A DNA stretch of 64,000 bases from Streptomyces sp. A012304 (GTDB lineage Bacteria > Actinomycetota > Actinomycetes > Streptomycetales > Streptomycetaceae): the NCBI RefSeq assembly GCF_026008495.1, contig NZ_BQUN01000096.1, positions 1-64,000 on the forward strand, read 5' to 3'. Made by a program: the position numbers and the translations under genes. Shown here piece by piece: positions 25,828 to 34,607 of the stretch. The stretch's first letter is position 1. Each line of letters begins with the position of its first letter. A model generated the notes under the pieces. The model did no database searches. It was not told the DNA's origin and saw nothing but the letters and a program-made list of their open reading frames with translations.

Positions 25828-28800
25828 TTATTTGCCTCGGTAGGCGTTGTGGAGGGTCTGGGTCAGGGTGTTGCCCTGGTGGTCGGTCAGGGTGGCGCGG
25901 AAGGAGATGGGGCGGCCGGGGGCCGGGTTGCGGGTGAGGAAACCGGTCTTGGTGAGCTTGGCCTTCTTCCAGGTGGTGCCGTCGTGGCTGGTCTCGATGG
26001 TGAGGGACTTGAGGTTCGGGCCGGCGGCGGCGCCGAGGACGGTCACCGGTATCCGGACGACGGCTCCGGCCTCGGCCGTCGTGTCGATGTCGAGGGGCGG
26101 CGAGAAGCGGACCGCGGACAGGGGCAGTGCCTGCCGGGCGGTGGTGCGGCCGGAGGTGAAGGTCCAGGTCGCCGAGACCGTGGTGGGCGCGGCGGAGGCG
26201 CCGCCGCGGGAGGCCGTGGCCGTGAGCCGGAAGTCGCCCGGTCCCGCCGGGACGGTGACACCGTTCCAGCAGCTCAGCAGGTCAGGTGAGGAAGCGACCT
26301 CGACGCCGTCGCGGTACAGCGTGGCCGAGACGGTGTCCTCGTTGCCGTAGCCCAGGTTGCCCGCGCCGTCGCTGAGCAGGTTGAGGCATCCCGTGATCTC
26401 GTCGCCGTCGCGCCAGAGGCCCTCGCCGCTCGCGAGTGCGGGGCCGAAGATCCCGACGCCCAGGTCACGGCGGTAGGACCGGCCGGCCTCGTACCGCTGT
26501 ACCGCCGCGCTGTAATCCAGCTCGGAGTACCCGGTGCTGTCGAACTGGGCCAGGCCGAGGGCCCAGTCGTGTCCCGCCGTCGTCACGTACGCCGTCGTCG
26601 TCGCGGGCAGCGCACGGGTGACGCTCGGGGTCATGATGGAGCCGAAGATGCCCGGGACGATCGGCCGGACGACGAGCGCCCCCCGCTTCCCGGGGACCGT
26701 GGCGCCCAGCCGGGAGCGGATCTCCGCCAGCTCCGTGGGCTTCGTCTCGTGTGCGAAGCCCGTCGCCAGACGGTTCACCTTGCCGCCGTGGACCAGCCGG
26801 TACTCCTTCGTGCCGTTGACGTCGAACGCGTTGAACTCCTGGTACAGAGTGCCCTCGCCGGCGAAGTCCGGACCGAGGTGGGCGGTGCGCATGGTCGCGA
26901 AGGAGGCAGCGAGCATCCCGGTCGAGGTGTTGAACTCGGGGGTGACGAGCTCGGTGAACATCTCCGCGTACACCCGTTCCGCGGCCGGGTCCGGGCCGGT
27001 GAGGTCGATCGGCTTCGCGGTGCGCGCGTCCAGGGTGACGGTCGTGTCCTTCGTGACCTCGAAGTGGGGTGCCGTGATCCGGCTGCGGACCTGGTCCGAG
27101 CCGGTGATGGTCGCGTCGAGGAAGTAGACGCCCTTCGGCAGACGTGCCGTGTACTCGCCCGTCGTGGTGACCTTCGAGTAGTCCTCGCCCGCGACGCCGG
27201 CACCGGTGAGCCCGTACAGCGACGGCGCGTAGTCGGTGGCCGGCTCGCCGTCGGCGCCGATGTGCCGGACCGTCACGTCGTACGTCTCGACCTCGCGTTC
27301 CACGGCCGCCGTCGTCCGGACGGTCTGGTCCGGGCCGCGGGCCGTCACGACGGCGGTGTACACACCGTTGACGTCGCCGCCGTGCCGGGTGTCGGCCGTC
27401 AGGGCGACCGTGGCGGTGCCGTTCGCGGGAACGGTCAGCCGCTGCGCGTCGAGCGTGAACATGTCCGTCGGCGCGGGCTTCCCGTCGGGTCCGACGGCGG
27501 CCACCGACAGGTCGAAGGTGGCCGGCTCACCGCCGAGGTTGCGGTAGGTGATCCGCTCGGTGACGGGCTTGTCGTCCGGGTGCGGGTAGGGCTGCCGGGC
27601 GAAGGCCACCGAGGTGGGTTCGGCGACCACCGTCTGCCGCAGGGCCGCGGCGGCGTCGACACGGCCGCCGCCCTCCGCGAGGGCACCCTCGCCGGCCGGG
27701 TGGGCACCGGCGACGAGCGCCGCCTTCAGCCGCGCGCCCGTCCAGTCGGGGTGCTGTTGCTTCAGCAGCGCCGCCGCGCCCGCCACATGCGGGGTGGCCA
27801 TCGACGTGCCCGAGAGCGTGGCGTATCCGGGCGGCTGTTCGCCGACCTGCCCGGCGATCCGGCTGCCGGACGGCACGGCGGCGGTGATGCCCACGCCGGG
27901 CGCCGTCATGTCCGGCTTGAGGACGAGGCCGTCGGCGGTGGGGCCGCGGCCGGAGGACGGGGCGATCGCGTCGTTCTCGTCGACCGAGCCCACCGCCAGC
28001 GCCTTGGCGGCGGTCGCGGGCGATTCGACGGTGCGCGCGTCGGGGCCGTCGTTGCCCGCGGCGGCCACGACGAGGATGCCCTGCTCGGTCGAGAGCCGGT
28101 CGACGGCCTCCTCCACCGGATCGACGCCCGGCCAGTCCCGGCCGCCCAGGCTGAGGTTGACGATGTCGGCGTTCTGGGCGGCCGCCCATTCCAGGCCGGC
28201 GACGACGGCGGAGTCGCTGCCGTCCCCGTCGTCGCCGAGCACCTTCGCGTCGAGGACGCGGGCGCCCGGGGCGACGCCCTGTAACGCGCCGGCGGACGTG
28301 GCGCCCGTACCGGCCGCGATGGACGCCACATGGGTGCCGTGGCCGAATCGGTCCTTCATGTCGGGCGAGTGGGAGAAGTTCCGCTCGGCCTCCTGCCGGC
28401 CCTGGAGGTCGGGGTGCGTCTCGTCGACTCCGGTGTCGAGGACCGCGATCAGCACGCCCCGGCCGTCGTAGCCGGCCTGCCGTGCGGCGGGCACGCCGAT
28501 CTGGGCCGTGCTCCGGTCGAGGCTCGCCCGGCGCACGCCGTCGAGGAAGACCCGCCGCAGCCCCGGGTCGGCCGCGCGCTGTCCGGCGAGAGCCGTGCCG
28601 GAGGGCCGGGTGAGGGTCTCCCAAAGGTCGCCCGCCGAGGCGTCGGGCACGGTGACGGCCTCGGCGCCGAGCCGGGGGAAGGAGCGGCGGACGGTGGCCC
28701 CGCCGTCCGCGCGCACCTCGGACCTCAGGCTCCGGGCCGCCTGCCGGGTGGCGCCGCTCGCGGCGTCGTCCTGGTAGCCGACGATCAGCTGGAGACCCGA

Positions 28801-29277
28801 CGCCCGGCGCTCGCGGTACGCGGCGCCGGCGAGTTCCCCGATGTCGAACAGCCGGTCGTCGACCCGGCCCGCGTCGATGAGCGGCCGGGCGTCGAGCGGG
28901 AGGACCAGGGTGCGGTCCTTGGTCCTCTCGATCCGGACGGGTATGTTCTCGCGGCCCTCGCCGCGCTCGATCCGGACGGGTTCGCCCGCCGCGCTCACGC
29001 CCACCCGGTCACCCGTGATCAGCGTGATCCAGTCGGCCACGGTGGCGGTGCCCGTGGCGCCGGGCGCTCCCGCGGCGGTCCTTGCCGTGGCGGGCCCATC
29101 GGGACCCGGCGTAACCGCGGCGGGCCCACCGCTTCCCGGCGCGGCCGTGGCGGGCAGGGCGGTGACCGCTCCCGCGGCCAGCGCGAGCGCCGCCGCCAGG
29201 ACGGCCTTGCCCGGCCCGTTGTGTCTTCTGCGCAACTGTCCCCCTCGAAGAGGTGTTTCGGGCACACGAGGGAACAT
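25828..29277 (-). CDS. Large secreted S8 (subtilisin-like) serine protease
   Basis: A 1149-residue exported protease. A basic N-terminus with a long hydrophobic Ala-rich stretch ending LPATAAPGSG is the signal peptide. An inhibitor-like propeptide spans roughly 80-250. The S8 catalytic domain carries Asp in VLDTGVDETHPDL (about 281), His in GHGTHVASIAAGT (about 314) and Ser in SGTSMATPHVAGAAAL (about 492). Some 600 residues of beta-rich Ig/Fn3-like C-terminal domains follow, with no membrane anchor visible. I choose the ATG at 29277; the frame is open to 29355, but that lies in the region shared with the sigma-factor gene. It is divergent from the sigE-like gene by 138 bp, so control by that sigma factor is possible. 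Confidence 0.9.
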   Translation of the reverse strand: MFPRVPETPLRGGQLRRRHNGPGKAVLAAALALAAGAVTALPATAAPGSGGPAAVTPGPDGPATARTAAGAPGATGTATVADWITLITGDRVGVSAAGEPVRIERGEGRENIPVRIERTKDRTLVLPLDARPLIDAGRVDDRLFDIGELAGAAYRERRASGLQLIVGYQDDAASGATRQAARSLRSEVRADGGATVRRSFPRLGAEAVTVPDASAGDLWETLTRPSGTALAGQRAADPGLRRVFLDGVRRASLDRSTAQIGVPAARQAGYDGRGVLIAVLDTGVDETHPDLQGRQEAERNFSHSPDMKDRFGHGTHVASIAAGTGATSAGALQGVAPGARVLDAKVLGDDGDGSDSAVVAGLEWAAAQNADIVNLSLGGRDWPGVDPVEEAVDRLSTEQGILVVAAAGNDGPDARTVESPATAAKALAVGSVDENDAIAPSSGRGPTADGLVLKPDMTAPGVGITAAVPSGSRIAGQVGEQPPGYATLSGTSMATPHVAGAAALLKQQHPDWTGARLKAALVAGAHPAGEGALAEGGGRVDAAAALRQTVVAEPTSVAFARQPYPHPDDKPVTERITYRNLGGEPATFDLSVAAVGPDGKPAPTDMFTLDAQRLTVPANGTATVALTADTRHGGDVNGVYTAVVTARGPDQTVRTTAAVEREVETYDVTVRHIGADGEPATDYAPSLYGLTGAGVAGEDYSKVTTTGEYTARLPKGVYFLDATITGSDQVRSRITAPHFEVTKDTTVTLDARTAKPIDLTGPDPAAERVYAEMFTELVTPEFNTSTGMLAASFATMRTAHLGPDFAGEGTLYQEFNAFDVNGTKEYRLVHGGKVNRLATGFAHETKPTELAEIRSRLGATVPGKRGALVVRPIVPGIFGSIMTPSVTRALPATTTAYVTTAGHDWALGLAQFDSTGYSELDYSAAVQRYEAGRSYRRDLGVGIFGPALASGEGLWRDGDEITGCLNLLSDGAGNLGYGNEDTVSATLYRDGVEVASSPDLLSCWNGVTVPAGPGDFRLTATASRGGASAAPTTVSATWTFTSGRTTARQALPLSAVRFSPPLDIDTTAEAGAVVRIPVTVLGAAAGPNLKSLTIETSHDGTTWKKAKLTKTGFLTRNPAPGRPISFRATLTDHQGNTLTQTLHNAYRGK

Positions 29278-29415
29278 GTGCCTCCACTCCGGATAGACGC
29301 GGTGAGCGGACCGGAATGTGGCACCACGGATTCGCTCCGGACTCGTCTGCAACATTTGCGGAGGGCCACCGCGTCAGTGAGGTGTAGGCCGACGCGAAGG
29401 CACCGAGGGGTGGGC

Positions 29416-29943
29416 ATGAGAAGGTCCCGGACGTGGTCCCGGACGGATGAGTTCTTGGAGTTCGCCGCAGGACGCGCCGGGCATCTGCATCGCTCCGCGT
29501 GCCTGTTGACCAGCGGCGACACACACCTCGCCGAGGACCTGGTGCAGGAGACGCTCAGCCGGATGTACGCCCTGTGGGGCCGGATGTCCCGGATCGACAA
29601 CCCGGCGGCGTACGCGCAGACCGTGCTGGTCCGTACGTTCCTCACCCAGCGTCGGCGGTACTCCGCGGCCGAACGTCCGCTGGCGGAACTGCCGGACGGA
29701 CCGGACCCCCAGTACGGCGGCGATCCGGCTCTGCGGCTCGCGCTGCTCCAGGCCCTTCGGGAGCTGCCGCCCCAGGACCGGGCGGTGGTGGTGCTGCGGT
29801 ACTGGGAGGACCGCAGTGTGGAGGAGACGGCCGAGGCGATGAACGTGAGTTCCACCGCCGTGCGCAGCCGGTCGAGCCGGGCGCTGGCCAAGCTGCGCGC
29901 ACGGCTGGGGGGCAGCCTCACCGAACTGACCACCCCGGCCTGA
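29416..29943 (+). CDS. SigE-family ECF RNA polymerase sigma factor
   Basis: A 175-residue ECF sigma factor of the Streptomyces SigE-type family. Region 2 includes HLAEDLVQETLSRMYALWGR and region 4 reads LPPQDRAVVVLRYWEDRSVE followed by the HTH AEAMNVSSTAVRSRSSRALAKL. No C-terminal extension is present. The ATG at 29416 follows a CGAGGGG ribosome site; a GTG two codons upstream is an alternative. A membrane protein gene follows after 80 bp on the same strand and is a likely anti-sigma partner. Confidence 0.9.
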   Translation: MRRSRTWSRTDEFLEFAAGRAGHLHRSACLLTSGDTHLAEDLVQETLSRMYALWGRMSRIDNPAAYAQTVLVRTFLTQRRRYSAAERPLAELPDGPDPQYGGDPALRLALLQALRELPPQDRAVVVLRYWEDRSVEETAEAMNVSSTAVRSRSSRALAKLRARLGGSLTELTTPA

Positions 29944-30023
29944 AACCTCCCGCCGTCCGTTCCGCTCAACGGGACACCCCTGTCGCTCCCCGTCCGCACC
30001 CACACAGGAACTGGTAACTCCGC

Positions 30024-31238
30024 ATGCGCTTCGAAGACGAGCTCGAAAAGGTGCTCCGCGACACGGCGGGCACCTTCACCACCGACCGGCTCTCCCTGGC
30101 GGAAGGCAGTCTCGCCCGGGGCCGCCGCAGGGTGGCCCGCCGCCGTGCCTCCGTGGTCGCCGGCAGCGCGCTGGCCGTCGCCCTCCTGGCCACGGCCGGT
30201 GTCCAGCTGGGCGGTCCGGGCGGCGGCGACGGCAAGGCCCGCGGCGGGCACGCCGCCCAGCCGCGAACGACGGACGGCGCCCGGCACTTCGCGGTCACCG
30301 ACCAGGAGATCCAGAACATCCTGCGCAACGGCATGGACCGCGCCGCCATCCCCGTCGTGCGACCGAAGTGGTACGGGACGGGCAGCTCCGAGGCGGCCCG
30401 GCCCGCGACGGCCAGGCTCGACTTCGACGACAGCTGGGGCGCGGCGCGGGTCACGCTCTCGGTGCGCCGCGTCGACCCGGCCGCGCCGGACCTGAAGAAG
30501 CTGATCACCTGCCCGCCCACGCAGGGCTCGCCGTACGAGGAGTGCACGACGCAGCCCGGCAACAGGGCTGTGAAGGGGTACACCGAGGCCGGCAAGGCGG
30601 GCGGGGTCAAGAAGTGGGCGGTCACGATGCTCTCGCCCAACGGGTACCTGATCGAGGTCGCCACCCATAACGTGGCGACGAAGCGGAAGGCGAAGGACAA
30701 GCAGGACCCGGCACCCATCACCCGCAACCCCCGAATGAACCCGGGCAAGTTGCGGAGCCTGGCGATGTTCGTCGACGGCTCGTTCGACCCTGACGGCGAG
30801 CCCAACTCCTTCGGGACGGTCACACCGGGATCGCAGCCCGAGTCGGGGGACATGCTGCCCGTGCTGAAGTCCCTGCTGCCCGAGCGTCTGCGCATCGACT
30901 CGGAGGGCGGTTCCGGAGCGGAGGGGCATGTCGTGGTGGCCGACCCCAGGACCGGGGACCGGACCTACATCCAGGCCACGCGGATCGCCGGCGACAAGGA
31001 GTTCTGGAACGAGACCCTGGCCGACGGCACGAAGGTGGGCACCCTGTCGTACCCCGGCGACAAGCCGGGGGTCATGCGGCTCCGCGTCGACGCGCTCCGG
31101 CCGAACGGGCTGTGGATCTCCGTCTCCGCCTACAACGCGCCGAGCCCCACGTCCGCGAAGTCCGGCGCCAAGCCCCTGGTCACGGCCGCCGAGCTGAAGG
31201 CCGTCGTGACCAGCCGGACCTGGCTGCTCGCGCGCTAG
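30024..31238 (+). CDS. Single-pass membrane protein, putative anti-sigma factor
   Basis: A 404-residue protein of unknown family. Residues 1-40 are cytoplasmic and charged (RFEDELEKVLRDTAGTFTTD, then GRRRVARRRA), followed by one transmembrane helix at about 43-62 (SVVAGSALAVALLATAGVQL) and an extracytoplasmic domain of about 340 residues with many Lys and Pro residues. The N-in topology and place directly after an ECF sigma gene fit an anti-sigma factor, although the N-terminus lacks the HxxxCxxC of ZAS domains. The outer domain could sense the envelope. The function is inferred from position only. Confidence 0.6.
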   Translation: MRFEDELEKVLRDTAGTFTTDRLSLAEGSLARGRRRVARRRASVVAGSALAVALLATAGVQLGGPGGGDGKARGGHAAQPRTTDGARHFAVTDQEIQNILRNGMDRAAIPVVRPKWYGTGSSEAARPATARLDFDDSWGAARVTLSVRRVDPAAPDLKKLITCPPTQGSPYEECTTQPGNRAVKGYTEAGKAGGVKKWAVTMLSPNGYLIEVATHNVATKRKAKDKQDPAPITRNPRMNPGKLRSLAMFVDGSFDPDGEPNSFGTVTPGSQPESGDMLPVLKSLLPERLRIDSEGGSGAEGHVVVADPRTGDRTYIQATRIAGDKEFWNETLADGTKVGTLSYPGDKPGVMRLRVDALRPNGLWISVSAYNAPSPTSAKSGAKPLVTAAELKAVVTSRTWLLAR

Positions 31239-31270
31239 GGCGCGTATCGGGTCGTGATCAATGAGCCGAC

Positions 31271-31414
31271 GGCGGTACCGGCACCACGGCCTACGCCGAC
31301 CCGGACAACCAGCTCACTGGAATCCTGCTCACCCAGGTCGGGATGTCCACCCCGGACTCGGCGCGGCTCATCCACGACTTCTGGACCAAGCTCTACCAGG
31401 CCATCGACCACTGA
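31271..31414 (+). pseudogene. C-terminal remnant of a serine hydrolase (class C beta-lactamase type)
   Basis: The last 47 codons of a beta-lactamase/esterase-B-like hydrolase: GGTGTTAYADPDNQLTGILL at the start, corresponding to the KTG-box strand and the strand after it, then a helix ending DFWTKLYQAIDH and a stop at 31412-31414. Upstream of 31271 the family sequence ends, and there is no start or ribosome site, so the serine and tyrosine motifs are lost. It sits in the 304-bp interval between the anti-sigma candidate and the phosphatase-like gene. Confidence 0.7.
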
Positions 31415-31542
31415 CACCGAGCTCGGTGTGGCCGGTCCACATGCGCAGACCACGGGCCGGCCAAGGTGACGCCCCCAGCTCGCCACCTGCGAGGCGCTCA
31501 CTTCCGCTCCCCACTTGGTTCAGGACGGGAGCGAGTGGGGCA

Positions 31543-32343
31543 CTAGCTTCGGCTGCGGATCATCGACATCAGCAGCCCGTGGGTCTCGTCGTCGGCGGCG
31601 ACCACAAGCCCACGACCTGCCTCACCAATCGGGGCACCGTCGATCCCGGTGACAACGCAGCCGGCAGCCCGGCACAAAGCGATGCCTGCCGCGAAATGCA
31701 CGCTCCTGGAGAGGTCGCCGCCATCGGTGACATACGCGGCGCGCCTGCCGGCAGCCACCCAGGCCAGCGCCAGCGTCGTGGATACGACGCGCGGCCGGAA
31801 ACGTTCGACGAACTCGGGGTGGGCCAGCAGATCCACGGCTCGGAACCCCGGCGCACTCGGGAACGGCGGATCCAGGTTGACGTCCACCAGTCGGGTAGCG
31901 GGCGTGGGCGTCAGCAGTGCGTCGTCGGCCCCGTCACGCCGCACCCAGGCGGTCTCCCCGTCGGTGAAGAAAACCTCGCCGCTGAACGGGTCGGCCGCGG
32001 CCGCCGCCCCATCGCGCAGCGCCACGTTCACAGCCACCAACATGTTGCCGACGGCGTAGTTCAGCGTGCCACACAGGGGATCCACCAACCACTGGCGCAC
32101 ACCGTCGGCGGCGCCCTGCTGCCCGCCTTCCTCGCCGAGCACCGCGTCATCGGGCCGTGCGGCACGGATGACGTCGAGGACCGTCTTCTCGGCCTCCACA
32201 TCGGCGGCGGTGGCAAAGTCCCCGGCACCCTTGTCGATGCGGGTGAGCCGCCGGCCGTACATGGTGCGGACCACGTCCGCGCCGGCACGCGCCCCGGCTA
32301 TGGCGACTTCAGCATCGTCGGAACTCACGTATGAGTTGATCAT
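31543..32343 (-). CDS. Inositol-monophosphatase-like protein with altered metal site
   Basis: A 266-residue member of the IMPase/FBPase superfamily. The fold is recognisable from GDFATAADVEAEKTVLDVI, VLGEEGG (metal-site Glu at 71/72) and WLVDPLCGTLNYAVGN. In the last motif the canonical DPxDGT has become D88-P-L-C91-G-T, and near the C-terminus the WDxAAG motif is replaced by V-H216-F-A-A-G. Two of the metal-binding aspartates are therefore substituted. It may use a different metal geometry, be inactive as a phosphatase, or act on another substrate. I recall other Streptomyces proteins with the same DPxCGT variant. Base usage is a little less GC-biased than neighbours. Confidence 0.75.
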   Translation of the reverse strand: MINSYVSSDDAEVAIAGARAGADVVRTMYGRRLTRIDKGAGDFATAADVEAEKTVLDVIRAARPDDAVLGEEGGQQGAADGVRQWLVDPLCGTLNYAVGNMLVAVNVALRDGAAAAADPFSGEVFFTDGETAWVRRDGADDALLTPTPATRLVDVNLDPPFPSAPGFRAVDLLAHPEFVERFRPRVVSTTLALAWVAAGRRAAYVTDGGDLSRSVHFAAGIALCRAAGCVVTGIDGAPIGEAGRGLVVAADDETHGLLMSMIRSRS

Positions 32344-32436
32344 GTCGTGCAGACTATCGAGGCGTAGCTACTGCCCCGGCGAACCTTCCCGGTCAGAGCA
32401 CTAGCGCGCCGCTCCGCGGGCTCGGGCCCGGGCCCG

Positions 32437-33603
32437 TCAGGCCCGCGCGTACCGGCGGGCCAGCGCGTGGAACGCCTCCTTCGGTTCCCAGTGCCAGTCG
32501 GAGGCGGGGTCGTCCGGGCGGTCCACGAGCGTCTTGGTGAGGGCGTAGCTCGCCAGGTCGACGTCGTAGCGGGGGGCGTCGGGGCGGTGGGGGGCGTCCG
32601 GGGTGACGAACTCGTAGGCCATCGCCGCGTACAGGTTCATCGACGCGAAGACGTCGACCAGGCCGGTCACGTAGGCGGCCTGGGTGCGTTCGCTGCGCAC
32701 CGGGTCGCCCTTGATCTCCGCGGGGTCCTTCTCGTGGTCGACGATGTCCCAGCCCATGCCGTCCGTCTGCGGGGCACCGACGTAGGCGCAGGTGCCGAAC
32801 TCGGTGATCGCCAGCGGCTTGCCCCAGCGGAGGTGGCGGCCCAGTGCGCGGACGTGACCGGCGGGGTCGGGGAAGTACCCGTAGTAGTCGATGCCGACGA
32901 TGTCGAAGAGCCGCCAGTCGACCTGGTCGTCGTGGGCCGCGGCGTAGCCGAGGCGGCCGTGGAAGACCGAGCGGCCGACCGCCGCGGCCCGGGCGGTGAA
33001 GCGGTCCAGGGCGCGCTGCATCTTCTCGAAGTCGACGGTGCCGCTCTGGAGGTTGCGCACCCGCTCCAGAATCGTGTCCCCCGGCACGATCCCCGGTACG
33101 AACAGCCAGAACTCGCAGCCCACGCTGAGGTCGACGCTCGCGCCCTGCCGGCGCAGCCGCTCCGCGAACCGGCCGGTCTCCGCCAGGTGCTCCAGGATGT
33201 CCCGCTGCGGCGCGTCGCCCAGGGTCGGCTGGAGCCAGACGTGCAGTCCGCGTTCGGCGGCCTCGGCGGCGGTGGCCGTGAGGCGGTCCACGCCGTCGCC
33301 GGTGACGTCGACGGTGTCGGCGTGCAGCTCGTCGCGGATCACGCGGACGTCCCGGCGCATGCGGGTGGCGCTGAAGGCGGTGCCCGGGCGCTCCCCCGCG
33401 CCCACGGTGTAGACGACACCCCGGTGGCGCAGCCCCCGTCGTTCTCCCGTGGCCCGCGCCGCCCCGGCCGGGAGCAGCCCCCGCCGCTCGTCCGTGGCCC
33501 GCGCCGTCCCGGCCGGGAGCAGCGCCCCCGCGAGCCCGGCGGAGGCCGCCCCGGCCAGGAACTGCGCGCGGTTGATTCCCTTTTCGGTCCCCGTTTTCTC
33601 CAT
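32437..33603 (-). CDS. Exported TIM-barrel glycosidase-like protein
   Basis: A 388-residue protein with an N-terminal export signal (RAQFLAGAASAGLAGALLPA) and a glycoside-hydrolase-type barrel. Candidate catalytic glutamates are in SVGCEFWLFVPG (acid/base) and LAITEFGTCAYVG (nucleophile), the positions expected for clan A hydrolases. DIVGIDYYGYFPDP is another typical strand. Homologues are sometimes labelled abortive phage infection proteins, but nothing here supports phage defence. A 45-bp tandem duplication lies at the end of the signal region. The start is the ATG at 33603; the open frame continuing to 34530 overlaps the next operon and is not coding. Confidence 0.65.
   Translation of the reverse strand: MEKTGTEKGINRAQFLAGAASAGLAGALLPAGTARATDERRGLLPAGAARATGERRGLRHRGVVYTVGAGERPGTAFSATRMRRDVRVIRDELHADTVDVTGDGVDRLTATAAEAAERGLHVWLQPTLGDAPQRDILEHLAETGRFAERLRRQGASVDLSVGCEFWLFVPGIVPGDTILERVRNLQSGTVDFEKMQRALDRFTARAAAVGRSVFHGRLGYAAAHDDQVDWRLFDIVGIDYYGYFPDPAGHVRALGRHLRWGKPLAITEFGTCAYVGAPQTDGMGWDIVDHEKDPAEIKGDPVRSERTQAAYVTGLVDVFASMNLYAAMAYEFVTPDAPHRPDAPRYDVDLASYALTKTLVDRPDDPASDWHWEPKEAFHALARRYARA
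33433..33522 (-). repeat. 45-bp tandem duplication in the signal-peptide region
   Basis: Units 33433-33477 and 33478-33522 encode LLPAGAARATGERRG and LLPAGTARATDERRG. The copies differ at a few bases. They duplicate the hydrophobic end and the AxA-type cleavage region of the exported protein. Confidence 0.85.
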
Positions 33604-33770
33604 GGCCCCACTGTGCCGAGCCGCTTCCGGCCCCGCCGTCCGCCGATGGTCTACGGCGCCGTCACCAAGGGAGGCGGCGGGGTGACGAAAGCAGACGGCC
33701 GCGCTCGCCCCCCGTCCGGCCGCGCTCGCCCCCCCCCGGGAGCGCGGGGCGGCGAGGCCCGGTGGAGCCG

Positions 33771-34607
33771 TCAGGCGATGACGTCCCGCACGAACCGCTG
33801 GGCGGTCTCCGCGAGGACCTCCCGTCCGTCCCGTGCCCACAGGTCGTCGTTGAAGAGTTCGACCTCGATGGTGCCGGTGTAGCCGGCGGCCTCCACGTAA
33901 CCCTTCCACTCGCGCATGTCGATCGCGCCGTCGCCGATCTGGCCCCGGCCGTTGAGGACGCCCTCCGGCAGCGGGGTGATCCAGTCGGCGAGCTGGAAGG
34001 TGTGGATGCGGCCCCCGGCACCCGCGCGGGCGATCTGCGCGGGCGCCTGGTCGTCCCACCAGATGTGGTACGTGTCCACGGTGACACCGACCTGCTGGGC
34101 GGGGAAGCGTTCCGCGAGGTCCAGGGCCTGGGTGAGGGTGGAGACCACACAGCGGTCGGAGGCGAACATCGGGTGGAGGGGCTCGATGGCGAGCCGCACA
34201 CCGTGCTCCTGCGCGTAAGGGCCCAGCTCCGCCAGCGCGTCCGCGATGCGTTCGCGGGCGCCGTGCAGGTCCTTCGAGCCGGCCGGCAGGCCGCCCGAGA
34301 CCAGGACCAGGGTGTCCGTGCCGAGGGTGGCCGCCTCGTCGACCGCGCGCCGGTTGTCGGCCAGGGCGGCGGCGCGCTCGTCCGGGTCGATCGCCGTGAA
34401 GAAGCCGCCCCGGCAGAGCGTCGTCACCGTCAGGCCCGCGTCGCGGACCAGCTTCGCCGTCTCCTCCAGGCCGTACGCCGCCACCGGCTCGCGCCAGAGG
34501 CCGACGTTGCCGATGCCCAGCTCCCGGCACGCCTCGACCAGTTCGGGCATCGACAGCTGCTTCACCGTCATCTGGTTGATGGAGAAGCGGGTCAGGTCAC
34601 CGGTCAC
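33771..34607 (-). CDS. Hydroxypyruvate-isomerase-like TIM-barrel protein
   Basis: A 278-residue sugar phosphate isomerase/epimerase (xylose-isomerase-like barrel). Probable metal ligands are Glu in LAIEPLHPMFASDRC, Asp and His in VGVTVDTYHIWWDD, His in RIHTFQLADW, and Glu in GTIEVELFND. An early segment INQMTVKQLSMPELVEAC matches sugar epimerases of this class. The GTG start at 34607 overlaps the DUF993 gene stop (GTGA), so it is the third gene of the operon starting at 36903. It likely isomerises the product of the Gfo/Idh oxidoreductase or DUF993 protein. Confidence 0.75.
   Translation of the reverse strand: MTGDLTRFSINQMTVKQLSMPELVEACRELGIGNVGLWREPVAAYGLEETAKLVRDAGLTVTTLCRGGFFTAIDPDERAAALADNRRAVDEAATLGTDTLVLVSGGLPAGSKDLHGARERIADALAELGPYAQEHGVRLAIEPLHPMFASDRCVVSTLTQALDLAERFPAQQVGVTVDTYHIWWDDQAPAQIARAGAGGRIHTFQLADWITPLPEGVLNGRGQIGDGAIDMREWKGYVEAAGYTGTIEVELFNDDLWARDGREVLAETAQRFVRDVIA

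Noticed and set aside
32437..33603. Phage-defence role suggested by an abortive-infection annotation often given to homologues
   Set aside because: The protein is exported and has glycosidase-like active-site segments, with no toxin, sensor or defence neighbour.
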